NCBI RefSeq assembly: GCF_029581275.1
Contig: NZ_CP120742.1
Location: 6,076,501-6,140,500 of the forward strand
Source of the DNA: Micromonospora sp. WMMD1155
Lineage (GTDB): Bacteria > Actinomycetota > Actinomycetes > Mycobacteriales > Micromonosporaceae
DNA: 64,000 nucleotides
Reading direction: 5' to 3'
The translations under genes were made by a program, and so were the position numbers. The notes under the pieces were generated by a model. The model was not told the origin of the DNA and did no database searches. It saw only the letters and a list, made by a program, of their open reading frames with translations. Positions 1 through 9,262 of this stretch are shown here, piece after piece. Each line of letters starts with the position of its first letter. Within the stretch, counting starts at the first letter, position 1.

Positions 1-1023
1 CTCGACCTGCGGGTCGAGCAGGGGGAGGTGCACGGCTTCCTCGGGCCCAACGGCTCCGGCAAGTCCACCACCATCCGCATCCTGCTCGGGCTGCTCCGCC
101 GTGACTCCGGCGACGCCCAGGTGCTCGGCGCCGACCCGTGGCGCGACGCGGTCCGCCTGCACCGCCGACTGGCGTACGTGCCGGGCGACGTCAGCCTCTG
201 GCCCAACCTCACCGGCGGAGAGGCCATCGACCTGTTCGGTCGGCTGCGCGGCGGCCTCGACCGGCGTCGCCGCGACGAGCTGTTGCAGCGCTTCGACCTG
301 GACCCGACCCGCCGCTGCCGCACGTACTCCAAGGGCAACCGGCAGAAGGTCGCCATCGTCGCCGCCTTCGCCTCGGCGGTGGAGCTGTACGTGCTCGACG
401 AGCCCACCTCCGGCCTCGACCCGCTGATGGAGGCGGTGTTCCAGGACGAGGTCCGGCGACTCAAGCAGGATGGCGCGACGGTGCTGCTCTCCAGCCATGT
501 GCTCGCCGAGGTCGAGGCCCTCTGCGACCGGGTCAGCATCATCCGCGAGGGCCGCACCGTCGAGTCCGGCACCCTCGCCGAGCTGCGCCACCTCACCCGC
601 ACGGCGGTCACCGTCGAGACCGCCCGTCCGCTCACCGGTCTGGACGCGCTGCCCGGTGTGCACGACGTGCACGAGGTCGACGGGCGTACCCACCTGGAGG
701 TGGAGCCGGCCCACCTCGACGAGCTGCTCGGTCAGCTCGTCCGCTCCGGCGTGCGTGCCCTGACCAGCACCCCGCCCACCCTGGAGCAGCTCTTCCTGCG
801 CCACTACGGCGACGACCCCGGCGCGTCGGCCGTCGGTGGCTCTGCCGGTGGTGGCTCGGCTGCCGGTGGCTCTGCCGGTGGTGGCTCGGCTGCCGGTGGC
901 TCGCCCGGTGGTGGCTCCGCCAGTGGTGGCTCCGCTGGTGATGGCTCGGCCGGTGATGCTCCGGCCCCCGGTGCTTCGGACGCCGACTCGTCGGCCGGCG
1001 CGCCGCAGGCCGGTGCCCGGTGA
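1..1023 (+). CDS. ABC transporter ATP-binding protein (5' partial)
   Basis: This is the nucleotide-binding subunit of a drug or polyketide-type exporter that powers the permease encoded next. The reading frame is open from base 1, so the true start lies upstream. Walker [10 protein letters not shown] is at window codons 15-23, a signature-like SKGNRQK near codons 110-116, Walker B VLDEP at 131-135, and an SSH H-loop near 165. After the usual DUF4162-like end, the last ~60 residues are a Gly/Ser/Ala repeat, which is not normal for the family and may have arisen by slippage. The gene is coupled to the permease by a GTGA overlap. The substrate cannot be inferred. Confidence 0.93.
   Translation, partial: LDLRVEQGEVHGFLGPNGSGKSTTIRILLGLLRRDSGDAQVLGADPWRDAVRLHRRLAYVPGDVSLWPNLTGGEAIDLFGRLRGGLDRRRRDELLQRFDLDPTRRCRTYSKGNRQKVAIVAAFASAVELYVLDEPTSGLDPLMEAVFQDEVRRLKQDGATVLLSSHVLAEVEALCDRVSIIREGRTVESGTLAELRHLTRTAVTVETARPLTGLDALPGVHDVHEVDGRTHLEVEPAHLDELLGQLVRSGVRALTSTPPTLEQLFLRHYGDDPGASAVGGSAGGGSAAGGSAGGGSAAGGSPGGGSASGGSAGDGSAGDAPAPGASDADSSAGAPQAGAR
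835..954 (+). repeat. Four 30-bp tandem units in the ABC ATPase gene
   Basis: Units start at 835, 865, 895 and 925. The first two are identical and the last two are degenerate. All are in frame and encode a GGS/AAGGS-type flexible tail. Identical neighbouring units suggest recent slippage, so the copy number may differ between strains. Confidence 0.85.
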
Positions 1024-2645
1024 GCGCCCTCACCGGCACGGCCCTGCTGGCCCGGCTCGTGCTGCGTCGCGACCGGATCCGCCTCGCCATCTGGGTCCTC
1101 GGCACGCCGCTGCTCGGCTACGCCCTCGCCGGTAGCGTCGCCGGCATCTACCCCGACCAGGCGGCCCGCCAGGGCTACGCCACCACGTCGGCGTCCAGCC
1201 TCGTCGCCCGGGCGTTCAACGGTCCGATCGCCGGCACCGACCTCGGTGCCGTGGTGGTCGCCGAGACGTACGTGACGCTGGCCCTGATCGTCGCCCTGCT
1301 GAGCACCTTCGCGGTGACTCGGCACACCCGGCAGAACGAGGAGACCGGCCGGGCGGAGTTGCTCGGGGCCTCCGTCGTCGGCCGGTACGCGCCGCTGACC
1401 GCCGCGCTGCTCGTCATCGTCGCCGCGAACGTGTGCGCGGCGGCGCTGCTCGCCCTCGCGCTGATCGGCGCGGGTCTGCCGCTGGCCGGCTCCGTGGCGG
1501 CCGCCGCCGCGATCGGCGGCGTCGGCGTCGCCTTCACCGCGATCGCCGCGGTCACCGCCCAGCTCTCCGTCACCTCCCGGGGCGCCAACGCGCTCGCCGC
1601 CGCCACCGTCGGGCTCTCCTTCGTGCTGCGCGCCGCCGGTGACGTCCTCGGCCAACAGAGCGCCGACGGCACCCGTGTGCAGAGCGCCTGGCCCTCGTGG
1701 ATCTCCCCGCTCGGCTGGGGCAACCAGGTGCGGGCCTTCGGCGGGGAACGCTGGTGGGTCCTCGCCCTGCCCGTCGCGCTGCTGCTCGCCGGAGTGGCCG
1801 TGGCGTACGCCCTCGCGGAGCGCCGCGACCAGGGCGCCGGGCTGATCGCGCCCCGACGCGGACCGGCGAACGGCGCGCCACGACTGCTCAGCCCCGCCGG
1901 GCTGGCCTGGCGCATGCAGCGCGGCACCCTGCTCGGCTGGGCGGTCGGCGTCGCCGTCCTCGGCTTCTCCATGGGCATCGCGGGCGACGAGTTCAACGCG
2001 ATGATCGACCAGAACCCGGCAGCCGCCGAGGCGATCAGCGCGATGGGCGGCGGGTCCGTTCTCGTCGACGCGTACCTGGCCGCGATGCTCGGGCTCTTCG
2101 CCCTGACCATCGGGGCGTACGTGGTGCAGGCCCTCCTTCGGGTACGCGGCGACGAGGCTGACGGGGTGCTCGAAGCCGCCCTCGCCACCGCGGTCAGCCG
2201 TACCCGCTGGCTCGGCACCCAGGTGCTCGCCGCGACCCTCGGCGCTGTCGCGCTGCTGCTGCTCGCCGGCCTGACCACCGGCCTCGGCTACGGGCTGGTC
2301 ACCGGCGACCCGCTCGGCGAGGCGCTCGAGCTGGGAGGTGCCGCGCTGCTGCGGCTGCCCGCCCTGCTCGTCGTGGCCGGGGTGGTGACCACAGTGTTCG
2401 GACTCCTGCCCCGCTGGTCGGTCGTGCTGTCCTGGACGATCTTGCTGGTCTTCCTGCTGCTCGGGCAACTCGGTGCGGTGCTGAAGCTGCCCCAGGCCGC
2501 GCTCGACCTCTCGCCGTACACCCATGTGCCGTCCGTGCCCGCCGTCGACCCGGCGGCGCTGCCCCTGGTGGTGCTGACGGCGGTCGCCGCGGCGCTCCTC
2601 GCCGTCGGAGTGACGGCCTTCCGCGCGCGTGACGTGCCGAGCTGA
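1020..2645 (+). CDS. ABC transporter permease, polyketide/drug exporter type
   Basis: This 541-residue integral membrane protein has about a dozen hydrophobic segments in two halves, as in the COG3559-type 'exporter of polyketide antibiotics' permeases. It would form the transmembrane channel energised by the preceding ATPase. The GTG start at 1020 overlaps the ATPase stop (GTGA), so the two are translationally coupled. Residues 1-20 lead into the first membrane span, and a large soluble section separates the halves. Family assignment rests on the hydrophobic pattern and the coupled ATPase, and the substrate is unknown. Confidence 0.88.
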   Translation: MSALTGTALLARLVLRRDRIRLAIWVLGTPLLGYALAGSVAGIYPDQAARQGYATTSASSLVARAFNGPIAGTDLGAVVVAETYVTLALIVALLSTFAVTRHTRQNEETGRAELLGASVVGRYAPLTAALLVIVAANVCAAALLALALIGAGLPLAGSVAAAAAIGGVGVAFTAIAAVTAQLSVTSRGANALAAATVGLSFVLRAAGDVLGQQSADGTRVQSAWPSWISPLGWGNQVRAFGGERWWVLALPVALLLAGVAVAYALAERRDQGAGLIAPRRGPANGAPRLLSPAGLAWRMQRGTLLGWAVGVAVLGFSMGIAGDEFNAMIDQNPAAAEAISAMGGGSVLVDAYLAAMLGLFALTIGAYVVQALLRVRGDEADGVLEAALATAVSRTRWLGTQVLAATLGAVALLLLAGLTTGLGYGLVTGDPLGEALELGGAALLRLPALLVVAGVVTTVFGLLPRWSVVLSWTILLVFLLLGQLGAVLKLPQAALDLSPYTHVPSVPAVDPAALPLVVLTAVAAALLAVGVTAFRARDVPS

Positions 2646-2956
2646 CGCGCTGTCGCGAGGTGCTTCCCATGATCGTTGGCAGTAGAGCAGATCGACACCG
2701 ACTTCTGTACTGCTGAGTTGTCAACGATCACCTCGGCTAACATGCGACGGGGCGCGCTCATCGAGCCGCCACCCGTGGTCGTGCGACGAGGGCTGAAGGT
2801 CACCCGGCTTGAGCAGGCGCCGGGAACCCGGGCCACCCGCGCAACCCGCCGGCTGCCTGCTCGTGACGGCCCACGATAAGCGGCATTCCCGGCAGGGTCT
2901 TTCGGCCACACGTAGGCGATCGACGGACGGTCTGCTCATTGCAGCAGTCCGGACTC
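2646..2956. other. Intergenic region with an imperfect inverted repeat
   Basis: No convincing gene was seen in this 311-bp stretch between the ABC permease (+) and a minus-strand hypothetical gene, whose 3' ends converge here. Bases 2656-2735 form an imperfect inverted repeat: CGAGGT/ACCTCG outer arms, GATCGTTG (2671-2678) with CAACGATC (2722-2729), and an inner CAGTA/TACTG pair. Its position fits a bidirectional terminator or a dispersed intergenic repeat. A short plus-strand ORF here has no supporting features. Confidence 0.5.
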
Positions 2957-3457
2957 CTACATCATTGAGCGGATGAGCAGGTGGTTGGCGTCCTCGGAGT
3001 TCCACGCGTAGGGGCGGCCCACCACTCCAGCCGCAGCTAGCTTCTCGCGACTGTCACGCGCGACGACGGGAAGGTTCTCGACGACCACGCGCATCAACGC
3101 CGGCGCGTCGTACAAGACGGTGGCGAGTGTGCGGTGCTGCACCAGCACAGCCCAACCGGCCTCCGCGTCGTGGAGAAAGTGCGGGAAGGTTGGATTGTCG
3201 CGAGTGATGTCGTTGCAGACGCTGAGGATGGGAAGGGGGTCTCGGGGGACATCCTGGAGGACGCCCGAGGTCAGGTTCAGGACGGATTCACTGCCGCCGC
3301 CGGAAATCGAGATGACGACGTAATCCGTCGGCCCGTAGGGGACTGCGACGCCGACTCCCATCACAAAGGGGCCGAGCTCGACGTACTCCAAGCCGATGTT
3401 GGTGAGGGCGTTTTTGGTCTGCTCGAGTTGTCGACGTGCCAGCTGCAGCAGATCCAT
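2957..3457 (-). CDS. Hypothetical protein, YbjN/secretion-chaperone-like
   Basis: This small soluble protein of 166 residues has alternating strand/helix character. A hydrophobic central stretch (YVVISISGGG), a DP-LPILSVCNDIT segment and a long C-terminal helix resemble YbjN or CesT-like folds, but the match is by general pattern only. The ATG at 3457 was chosen because GAAGGGA lies 6 nt upstream on the minus strand; upstream in-frame codons overlap the preceding gene. It follows gene 3495-4097 by 37 bp, so the two probably form an operon. GC content is lower than in the surrounding genes. The function is unknown. Confidence 0.7.
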   Translation of the reverse strand: MDLLQLARRQLEQTKNALTNIGLEYVELGPFVMGVGVAVPYGPTDYVVISISGGGSESVLNLTSGVLQDVPRDPLPILSVCNDITRDNPTFPHFLHDAEAGWAVLVQHRTLATVLYDAPALMRVVVENLPVVARDSREKLAAAGVVGRPYAWNSEDANHLLIRSMM

Positions 3458-3494
3458 CAGAAGTCCCTTCGCCGAGTGCGCTCGATCGACGGCG

Positions 3495-4097
3495 TCATGG
3501 GTGGTCGAGGAGCCGTTGTGCCGCAGATCTGACCTCAGCGGTAATCGCGGCGCCCGCCTCGAGGACATCAATCGCGCACTTCATCTGCACCTGACGGATC
3601 GATACGGACCCGCTCGCGTTGCTGACGACCGTCTGGTTCGGGAAGGTGCCGGGTAGAGTCAGCACCGCAATCGAGTAGACCTCGTCGGTGACAAGAGCCG
3701 GAGGTGCTCCCAGCATCATGTCGATCGTGTCGCCAAGCTGGATCTTGTGGCGCAGTTGGGTGTCCCAGATGTTGACGAAGAGGGCGACTGCGGCGATCAG
3801 TGAGACGTCTCCTGCCGCCCGAGCCTCCCGGCATACTGCGGCGAGCCAGTGCCATGGTCGATCGATTCCGCTGTCGCCGGTCTCGAAGGCGTTTCTCATG
3901 GACGCCTCGACATCAGCTGGACCGCCGCCGGCGCGCGAAACCGCCAGTGCCGTGACTCGCATCATCGCGTCGTTTCCGACCACCGCGAGGAAATCCTGAA
4001 CGACCTGACGGGCGTCGTCGAGATCATCCCGCGTCACGGTCGGCGGCTGCGGTGGTAGCTTCCGGCTCTGCTTCTCTTTTTTGCTGAACAGTCCCAT
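3495..4097 (-). CDS. Hypothetical protein (200 aa)
   Basis: The protein is not recognised. It is soluble and mixed, with a basic N-terminus (MGLFSKKEKQ), a helical middle and a C-terminal helix. The ATG at 4097 was chosen over longer starts because a strong GGGGAGGA lies 7 nt upstream. It is the first gene of a two-gene minus-strand unit with the YbjN-like gene. Composition is visibly less GC-rich than neighbouring genes, and together with the AT-rich upstream region this suggests recent acquisition. A partner role with the downstream gene is only inferred from spacing. Confidence 0.7.
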   Translation of the reverse strand: MGLFSKKEKQSRKLPPQPPTVTRDDLDDARQVVQDFLAVVGNDAMMRVTALAVSRAGGGPADVEASMRNAFETGDSGIDRPWHWLAAVCREARAAGDVSLIAAVALFVNIWDTQLRHKIQLGDTIDMMLGAPPALVTDEVYSIAVLTLPGTFPNQTVVSNASGSVSIRQVQMKCAIDVLEAGAAITAEVRSAAQRLLDHP

Positions 4098-4310
4098 GTA
4101 ATCCTCCCCGGCTGACCATGTTAGAGCGGGTTCCGCAGACGATGGCACCGATATCTCGGCGTTCGTGCTTGCTTATTCTCGCCACCTAGCGGACGACGCC
4201 TATCGTCAGAACGGTCGAGGTAATGTGACCTACGGGCACCTGCCAGATCAGAGAGTTCGCCACGGGCCTCATATCGCACGGCCTTTGACAATAATCAGAC
4301 AGTTATTCTG

Positions 4311-4328
4311 CTTGCCGTTATCGGCAAG
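4311..4328 (-). terminator. Hairpin downstream of hypothetical gene 4359-5168
   Basis: CTTGCCG and CGGCAAG pair as a perfect 7-bp stem around a TTAT loop, 30 bp past the stop of the minus-strand gene. There is no T-run, so this is a stem-only actinobacterial-type terminator candidate. It sits in an AT-rich stretch (about 4165-4330) that also holds near-palindromic AATAAT/AGTTATT. Confidence 0.45.
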
Positions 4329-4358
4329 AAGTGATTGCTGCGCACCCGACAGGACGGC

Positions 4359-5168
4359 CTACGGGGTCGGCTGGGCAGGAATCGGGGGTGTGGTCGGCGG
4401 GTCTGACGGGTGGTCGCCGTGGCGGCGGAGGAGGTCGGTGATCCAGCGGGCGGCGTCCCGTTGCGCCGTGAGCAGCTGGTCGCGGGCGTCGGCCACGTCC
4501 TGGTCGTCGGCGTCGTCGCTGAGGATGGTCGCCCACTGGCGGCTCAGGTGTTCGGCGTACCGGGCTTTGCGGAGTTGCTCCTCGAACTGGTATTCGAGTT
4601 CCACCATCCGGTCGACGTGCGGCTGGAGCGCCGGCATGATCCGCTCGTCGAGGCGGACGGCGGCGTCGGGGCGGCAGGTGATGACGATGTCGCCCCGCTG
4701 GTAGTGCCACCGGGGGTCTTCGGCCAGCGCCTGCTGCAACGCCACTTCCAGGTCAGCGGCCCGGTGTGGGGGCAGGTCCCGGGCGGCGTCGGCGGCGAGG
4801 CGGGTCAGCCGCTGGATCGCGTTGGGTTGGAAGTACTGCACGTACCAGCTCAGCACCTCCGCCCGCATGGTCGCCGGTGACGACCAGGCGAAGGTGGCGC
4901 GGACGTAGAACGAGTACACGTAGCCCTTGGCGGGCACGGCGATCAGTCGGGGCGCGTCGCGCTGCTCGATGAGGGGGCCGGACGGTGCCGGTGCGGCGGC
5001 GGGTCCGACGGGTGCCTCGTCCTGGAGCGCGGCGACAAGTCGATCCCAGCTCCGCGCCCACCACCGCCAACCGCGGACGCTGCCGTCGCGGGCGACGACC
5101 AGTGCGCGAGTGCCTCGGCGCCGCCACTGAGCAGGGGGCCTCGGTCTGCCGTCGGGGGCGTCCGTCAT
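4359..5168 (-). CDS. Hypothetical protein with long C-terminal helices
   Basis: The protein has 269 residues and is not assigned to a family. The N-terminus is basic and Trp-rich (GWRWWARSWDRL). The middle has the strand/helix alternation of SPFH/band-7-like folds, with a long helical region (residues ~150-245) rich in Glu, Arg and Gln, then a Pro/Thr-rich tail. No membrane anchor is obvious. The start at 5168 has GGAGGGG 7 nt upstream; a much longer ORF upstream lacks support. It diverges from the mannosyltransferase operon. The SPFH resemblance is weak and should not be used as an annotation. Confidence 0.65.
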   Translation of the reverse strand: MTDAPDGRPRPPAQWRRRGTRALVVARDGSVRGWRWWARSWDRLVAALQDEAPVGPAAAPAPSGPLIEQRDAPRLIAVPAKGYVYSFYVRATFAWSSPATMRAEVLSWYVQYFQPNAIQRLTRLAADAARDLPPHRAADLEVALQQALAEDPRWHYQRGDIVITCRPDAAVRLDERIMPALQPHVDRMVELEYQFEEQLRKARYAEHLSRQWATILSDDADDQDVADARDQLLTAQRDAARWITDLLRRHGDHPSDPPTTPPIPAQPTP

Positions 5169-5322
5169 GGCACCCCTCCACGGCCTCGGATCCGCGTCCC
5201 ACGCTAACAACCAATGCCCGATATGCCCGTAGCCACGCCGTCGGCGGGCCGGGCCGGGAGCGCCGTCGACGACGAAGCCGGTACGACACCACGCCGTCGT
5301 CTGGTGATCGTCGGGGCGTCGC

Positions 5323-6759
5323 GTGCCGGTCAGCCCGGAACGACATCCTGCCCGGGTGCGCACACTGCCGACCGTCGTCGCGTACCGGCTGCTCGGGGGC
5401 GTCGGTGCCACGCTGCTGTCCGGCGCCGGCCTGGCCGCCGGGGCGCTGCCCGTCGGCGCGCACCCGGCCTGGTGGAGCGCGCTGCGGCAGCTCGCGGGGC
5501 CGGGGCTGCTCTGCGGGTACGCCGGCCTGACCCTCCTCGTCGCCGCCTGGTGGTGGGCGGGGCGGCACCGGCACGCACCCGACGAGGTCGTCGATCGCCG
5601 GTCTGCCGCGCTCACCCTGGCCTGCTGGGCGGGACCGCTGCTGGTGGCGCCGCCGCTGTTCAGCCGGGACGCGTACAGCTATCTGGCGCAGGGCGCGATG
5701 GTCCTCGCCGACATCGACGTGTACCGGCACGGCGTGGCCCGGTTGGGCGGCGCGTTGGCGGTGGAGGTGCCGCAGATGTGGCAGCAGACCCCCGCGCCGT
5801 ACGGGCCGGTGTTCCTCGCGGTGGCGGCCGCGATCAGTGGTGTGACGGGCGGTGAGCTGGTGCTGGGTGTGCTCGGCCTGCGCCTGGTCGCGGTGGCCGG
5901 GGTGGCGCTGCTGGTGGCGTACCTGCCCCGGCTGGCCCGGCACTGTGGCGTCGACCCGTCGGCTGCGCTCTGGCTGGGCGTGCTCAACCCTCTCGTACCG
6001 CTGCATCTCATCGCCGGGGCGCACAACGAGGCGGTGATGCTGGGGTTGCTGGTGGCCGGGCTCAGCCTCGCCTTCGAGCACCGCTACGGCGCGGCGACCG
6101 TGCTGGTCACCCTCGCCGCGCTGGTCAAGGTGCCGGCAGTGGTCGCGCTGCTGGTGGTCGTGTCGCTCGCCGCGCGGCACCGCGGGCTTCCGACCTCGGT
6201 GGCGCGCACGGCCGGGGTCGCGGTGGGCACCGCCGCCGCTGTCACCTGGGCCACCGGCATCGGGTACGGGTGGGTCGGCGCGCTCGGCACTCCGGTGTAC
6301 CGGCACAGCTGGTCGGTGTCCAGCGCGCTCGGTCGGGTGGCGGTGCGGGCGGCCGGACGGTCCGGTCTGCACCTGGGCGACGCCCCGATGCGGTTTTGCC
6401 TGGCGCTGGGGGTGGTCGCCGCACTGGCGGTGGCGGTCGCCGCGTGGTGGCATCGGCGGCGACTCGGCCCGGCGTACGCGCTGGGGCTGGTGCTGCTGGC
6501 GGCGGCGCTGCTCGGCCCGGCTACCCGGCCCTGGTACGCGCTCTGGGGTCTGGTCCTGGTCGCGGCGGCGGCGCACGGGCGGGCCCGGCCGGTGGCGGCG
6601 TCGGGGGCGGTGGTGCTCGCGTTCGTGGCGCTGCCCAGTGGATTCGGACCGGACGCGGGGCAGGCGATGCTGGCCGCCGCCGGGGTGCTGGTCGGGCTGC
6701 TCGCGGTCGGTTCACTGCGCCTGCTGGTGCCACCGGTCGCCCTGCGGGTGGCGCGATGA
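5323..6759 (+). CDS. mptB: Polyprenol-phosphate-mannose-dependent alpha-1,6-mannosyltransferase, MptB type
   Basis: This multi-spanning GT-C glycosyltransferase has ~12 hydrophobic segments. The extracytoplasmic motif FSRDAYSYLAQG, followed by DVY, is characteristic of MptB-type enzymes. They use polyprenyl-phosphate mannose to build the alpha-1,6-mannan core of lipomannan-like lipoglycans. The downstream TPAPYGPVFL segment also fits the family. The ORF begins with GTG 5323, but GTG 5356 is an equally good start. The stop overlaps the next gene's ATG (ATGA), so two mannosyltransferases are made together. Polymer identity in this organism is inferred. Confidence 0.85.
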   Translation: MPVSPERHPARVRTLPTVVAYRLLGGVGATLLSGAGLAAGALPVGAHPAWWSALRQLAGPGLLCGYAGLTLLVAAWWWAGRHRHAPDEVVDRRSAALTLACWAGPLLVAPPLFSRDAYSYLAQGAMVLADIDVYRHGVARLGGALAVEVPQMWQQTPAPYGPVFLAVAAAISGVTGGELVLGVLGLRLVAVAGVALLVAYLPRLARHCGVDPSAALWLGVLNPLVPLHLIAGAHNEAVMLGLLVAGLSLAFEHRYGAATVLVTLAALVKVPAVVALLVVVSLAARHRGLPTSVARTAGVAVGTAAAVTWATGIGYGWVGALGTPVYRHSWSVSSALGRVAVRAAGRSGLHLGDAPMRFCLALGVVAALAVAVAAWWHRRRLGPAYALGLVLLAAALLGPATRPWYALWGLVLVAAAAHGRARPVAASGAVVLAFVALPSGFGPDAGQAMLAAAGVLVGLLAVGSLRLLVPPVALRVAR

Positions 6760-8033
6760 GTGTCAACCGGCGTCGGGCGGCCACGGTGGCGGGGCTGGCC
6801 GCCGTCCTCACTGTGGTGATCGCGGTGCTCCCCGGTCACCGGGGATGGTTCGACGTCGGCGTCTACCACGGCGCGGTCGGGCACTGGGCGCGCGGCGGTG
6901 ACCTGTACGAGTGGACCACCGGCAACGGTTACGGCTTCACCTACCCGCCGTTCGCCGCCGCGACCATGCTGCCGATGGCCGCGCTGGCCTGGTACCCGAC
7001 GATCGTGGCGAACCTGCTGCTCACCGCCCTGGCCGTCGCGTTCCTGCTGCACCTGCTCGTGGACCCGTTGGCGCGGCGGCACGGGTGGAGCCGCTGGTAC
7101 GCGCTCGCGCTGTCGTGCTGCCTGCTGGCCGGTCTGAACCAGGTGCGGGACACGGTCAGCTTCGGGCAGGTCAACCTGGTGCTGGTGGCGCTGGTCTACC
7201 TGGACCTGTGGTTGGTGGAGCGGGGCAGTCGGCTGGCCGGCGTCGGGACCGGGCTGGCCGCCGCGGTCAAGCTCACCCCGGCGGTCTACATCGGTTATCT
7301 GCTGGTCACCGGGCGCTGGCGGGCCGCCACCACGGCCATCGGCACCGTCGTCGCCGCCACCACCGTCACGGCGGCGCTCGCGCCCGACGCCACCCGCACG
7401 TTCTTCACCGAGGCGCTGTGGGACACCGACCGGGTGGGCCGGTTGGCGTACGTGTCGAACCAGTCCCTGCTCGGCGTGGTCGCCCGGCTCGACCCGACGC
7501 ACCCGGAACGGCGGCTGTGGGTGGCGCTGGTCGCCGTCGTGCTGGTGGTGTGGGCGACGCGGGCACGCCGCGCGGTGCGCGTCGGCGACGAACGGGCCGG
7601 CTTCGCCTTGACCGGTGTCGTCGCGTGCCTGGTCAGCCCGGTCACCTGGGTCCACCACCTGGTGTGGCTGGTGCCGGGGTTGGTGGTGCTCGCGGCGTCC
7701 ACGCTGCCGTGGCCGCCGGCCGACCCGAGCGCCCGCCGTCGGGCACGTGCGGGCGTCGCCGGGTACGTCGTGCTCTGTAGCGGGCTGGTCTGGGTCTTCG
7801 CCAACGGGTCGACCGGGCCGCTGGGGTTCCTCGGCGCCAACGCGTACGTCTGGGTCAGCATCGGGATGCTCGTGCTCCTTCCGGTCGGACGTGCCGACCC
7901 GGGGAAGGATCATCCTCGGTCGACCGAGCATTGCGGAGCAGTTGAGGTGCCCTGCCGCTCACAGTGCTCGGCGACCTCGCCGCCGCGCGCTGAGTCGCTG
8001 CCGGCTGCAGGGGTCCGCGACGACTCACGGTGA
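6756..8033 (+). CDS. GT87/DUF2029 membrane mannosyltransferase
   Basis: This 425-residue membrane protein has about ten hydrophobic segments. An early DVGVYH acidic motif and TYPPFAA after the first loop are typical of DUF2029/GT87 alpha-1,2-mannosyltransferases of the PimE/MptC type. It is translationally coupled to MptB (ATGA at 6756), suggesting it branches or extends the same lipoglycan. The last ~45 residues after the final membrane span (PGKDHPRSTEHCG onward) are unlike the family and Cys-containing; they could be a read-on extension. Exact linkage specificity is not visible. Confidence 0.82.
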   Translation: MSVNRRRAATVAGLAAVLTVVIAVLPGHRGWFDVGVYHGAVGHWARGGDLYEWTTGNGYGFTYPPFAAATMLPMAALAWYPTIVANLLLTALAVAFLLHLLVDPLARRHGWSRWYALALSCCLLAGLNQVRDTVSFGQVNLVLVALVYLDLWLVERGSRLAGVGTGLAAAVKLTPAVYIGYLLVTGRWRAATTAIGTVVAATTVTAALAPDATRTFFTEALWDTDRVGRLAYVSNQSLLGVVARLDPTHPERRLWVALVAVVLVVWATRARRAVRVGDERAGFALTGVVACLVSPVTWVHHLVWLVPGLVVLAASTLPWPPADPSARRRARAGVAGYVVLCSGLVWVFANGSTGPLGFLGANAYVWVSIGMLVLLPVGRADPGKDHPRSTEHCGAVEVPCRSQCSATSPPRAESLPAAGVRDDSR

Positions 8034-8065
8034 GTGACGGAGTCCGGCGGCGGATGGTCCGATAG

Positions 8066-8109
8066 GCGATATGACTCAGAGGTATGAATATGACTCTGAG
8101 GTATATCGC
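8066..8109 (+). promoter_or_regulatory. Double palindromic operator upstream of CIS-A
   Basis: Two 17-bp copies, ATATGACTCAGAGGTAT (8069-8085) and ATATGACTCTGAGGTAT (8088-8104), lie 19 bp apart. Each is a pseudo-palindrome around CTC-N-GAG, and the 44-bp block is itself bounded by GCGATAT/ATATCGC. It is an AT-rich island in GC-rich DNA about 175 bp before the first CIS-A gene. It looks like a cooperative binding site for a dimeric regulator of that operon; the regulator is unknown. Confidence 0.6.
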
Positions 8110-8283
8110 TCGGTAGTAACTCCGCCCGCCTCGGCATCGCCTGTGTGGGTGCTCAGTTCCCGACAGTCGGGGCGGTACGCGGGGCCGGTGACGGTGGTGG
8201 TGACGGTCGGGTGACGGGCTCTTCGCGATCCTCGTGCCGAGCCGGGCACTGTGCCTCGGCGCGGGTAGCGGGGAGGCCGTGCG

Positions 8284-9225
8284 GTGGACTTCGTCGACGG
8301 GGTGCTGGTGCGGTTGGCCGACCCGGGCACCCGCGCGTCGCTCTTCGACGACGCGTCGCTGGCGCACCTGGTCGAGGCCGCGTACGACACCGAGGCGATG
8401 CCTGTCGCGCCGCCGTACGCGGCGGTCTTCGACGAGCTGACCCTCGGCTTCGCCGCCGCCCCCGTCACCGTGGCCGAGGGGGAGTGGCTGGGCTCCGGCG
8501 GGACCACCCGCACCGAACTGCGCGTACGCCTGCACGGCCTGGGCGGCTCGGCGCTGCGCATCGACGCGTTGTGGCGGGGCAGTCTGGTGGTGCGCACCAG
8601 CGCTGCCCGGGACCGGGTCGAGGACCTCGACGTGGCGGTGCCCGCGTTCGACGTGGACCCGCAGATCATCGCCGACCTGGGTGCGTTGCCGACCGATCCG
8701 GCGCAGTTGGAGGCCGAGCGCCGCACGCGGCTGGTGACCCGGCTGCGAGCCGGGCTGCACCAACCGGCCGCGTTCACCGACGCGCACCTGGACCGGCTGC
8801 TCGCGGGGGTCGGCGCCACGAACGCCGGTGACCTGGTGACACGGATGCGCGGGCAGGCCGCCGGTGCCACCGTGAAGCTGCGTTACGCCGCGCCGTCGGC
8901 CGCCCCACCCACCCCGCGCCCACTGCCGTTCGCCGCCGCCGTGCTGGTCCGCGACAAGGGTTTCTCCCTGGCCGACCTGCTCGTCGAAACCCGCCTGGTG
9001 CGGGCCCGCGCCGAGGAGTCGGGGCTGGACGTGCCCGCGCCGGACGACGTCCGACGGCGGCACCGGGTGGTCGCCGTCTGGGTGGTCCCCATCGAGACGT
9101 TCGACGACGACGGGTGGCCCGGCGGCGACACCGGCACCGACGCACAGAAGCGGGCCGCCCGGTTCGCGAGGGCCGGCCAGTGGCTCTCCCGCAGCGGCAT
9201 CGGGCTCGCCGCCGTCTCCAGCTGA
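8284..9225 (+). CDS. CIS-A first gene, unknown (313 aa)
   Basis: No family was recognised. The protein appears soluble: a mixed alpha/beta N-terminal half, a helical central part (residues ~135-205), a Pro-rich joint, and a C-terminal domain with an RHRVVAVWVVPIE strand. It is the first gene of the CIS-A operon, 37 bp before the sheath gene. That is where tail-terminator or collar genes often sit in contractile tails, so a cap role is a reasonable guess. GTG 8284 was chosen because GGGGAGG lies just upstream. Confidence 0.65.
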   Translation: MDFVDGVLVRLADPGTRASLFDDASLAHLVEAAYDTEAMPVAPPYAAVFDELTLGFAAAPVTVAEGEWLGSGGTTRTELRVRLHGLGGSALRIDALWRGSLVVRTSAARDRVEDLDVAVPAFDVDPQIIADLGALPTDPAQLEAERRTRLVTRLRAGLHQPAAFTDAHLDRLLAGVGATNAGDLVTRMRGQAAGATVKLRYAAPSAAPPTPRPLPFAAAVLVRDKGFSLADLLVETRLVRARAEESGLDVPAPDDVRRRHRVVAVWVVPIETFDDDGWPGGDTGTDAQKRAARFARAGQWLSRSGIGLAAVSS

Positions 9226-9262
9226 GAACTCAGACCAGTAGCGACATCGTCCGGGAGGACCC

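Noticed and set aside
804..2525. 573-codon minus-strand frame over the ABC permease
   Set aside because: Low-complexity, antisense to a clear permease with correct coupling; no start signal or domain.
2676..2879. Small plus-strand ORF after the ABC permease
   Set aside because: It runs through an inverted repeat, has no ribosome site and no recognisable sequence.
8069..8104. SARP heptamer direct repeats
   Set aside because: Spacing is 19 bp rather than 11 or 22, and each copy is itself palindromic, which suits a dimeric repressor better.
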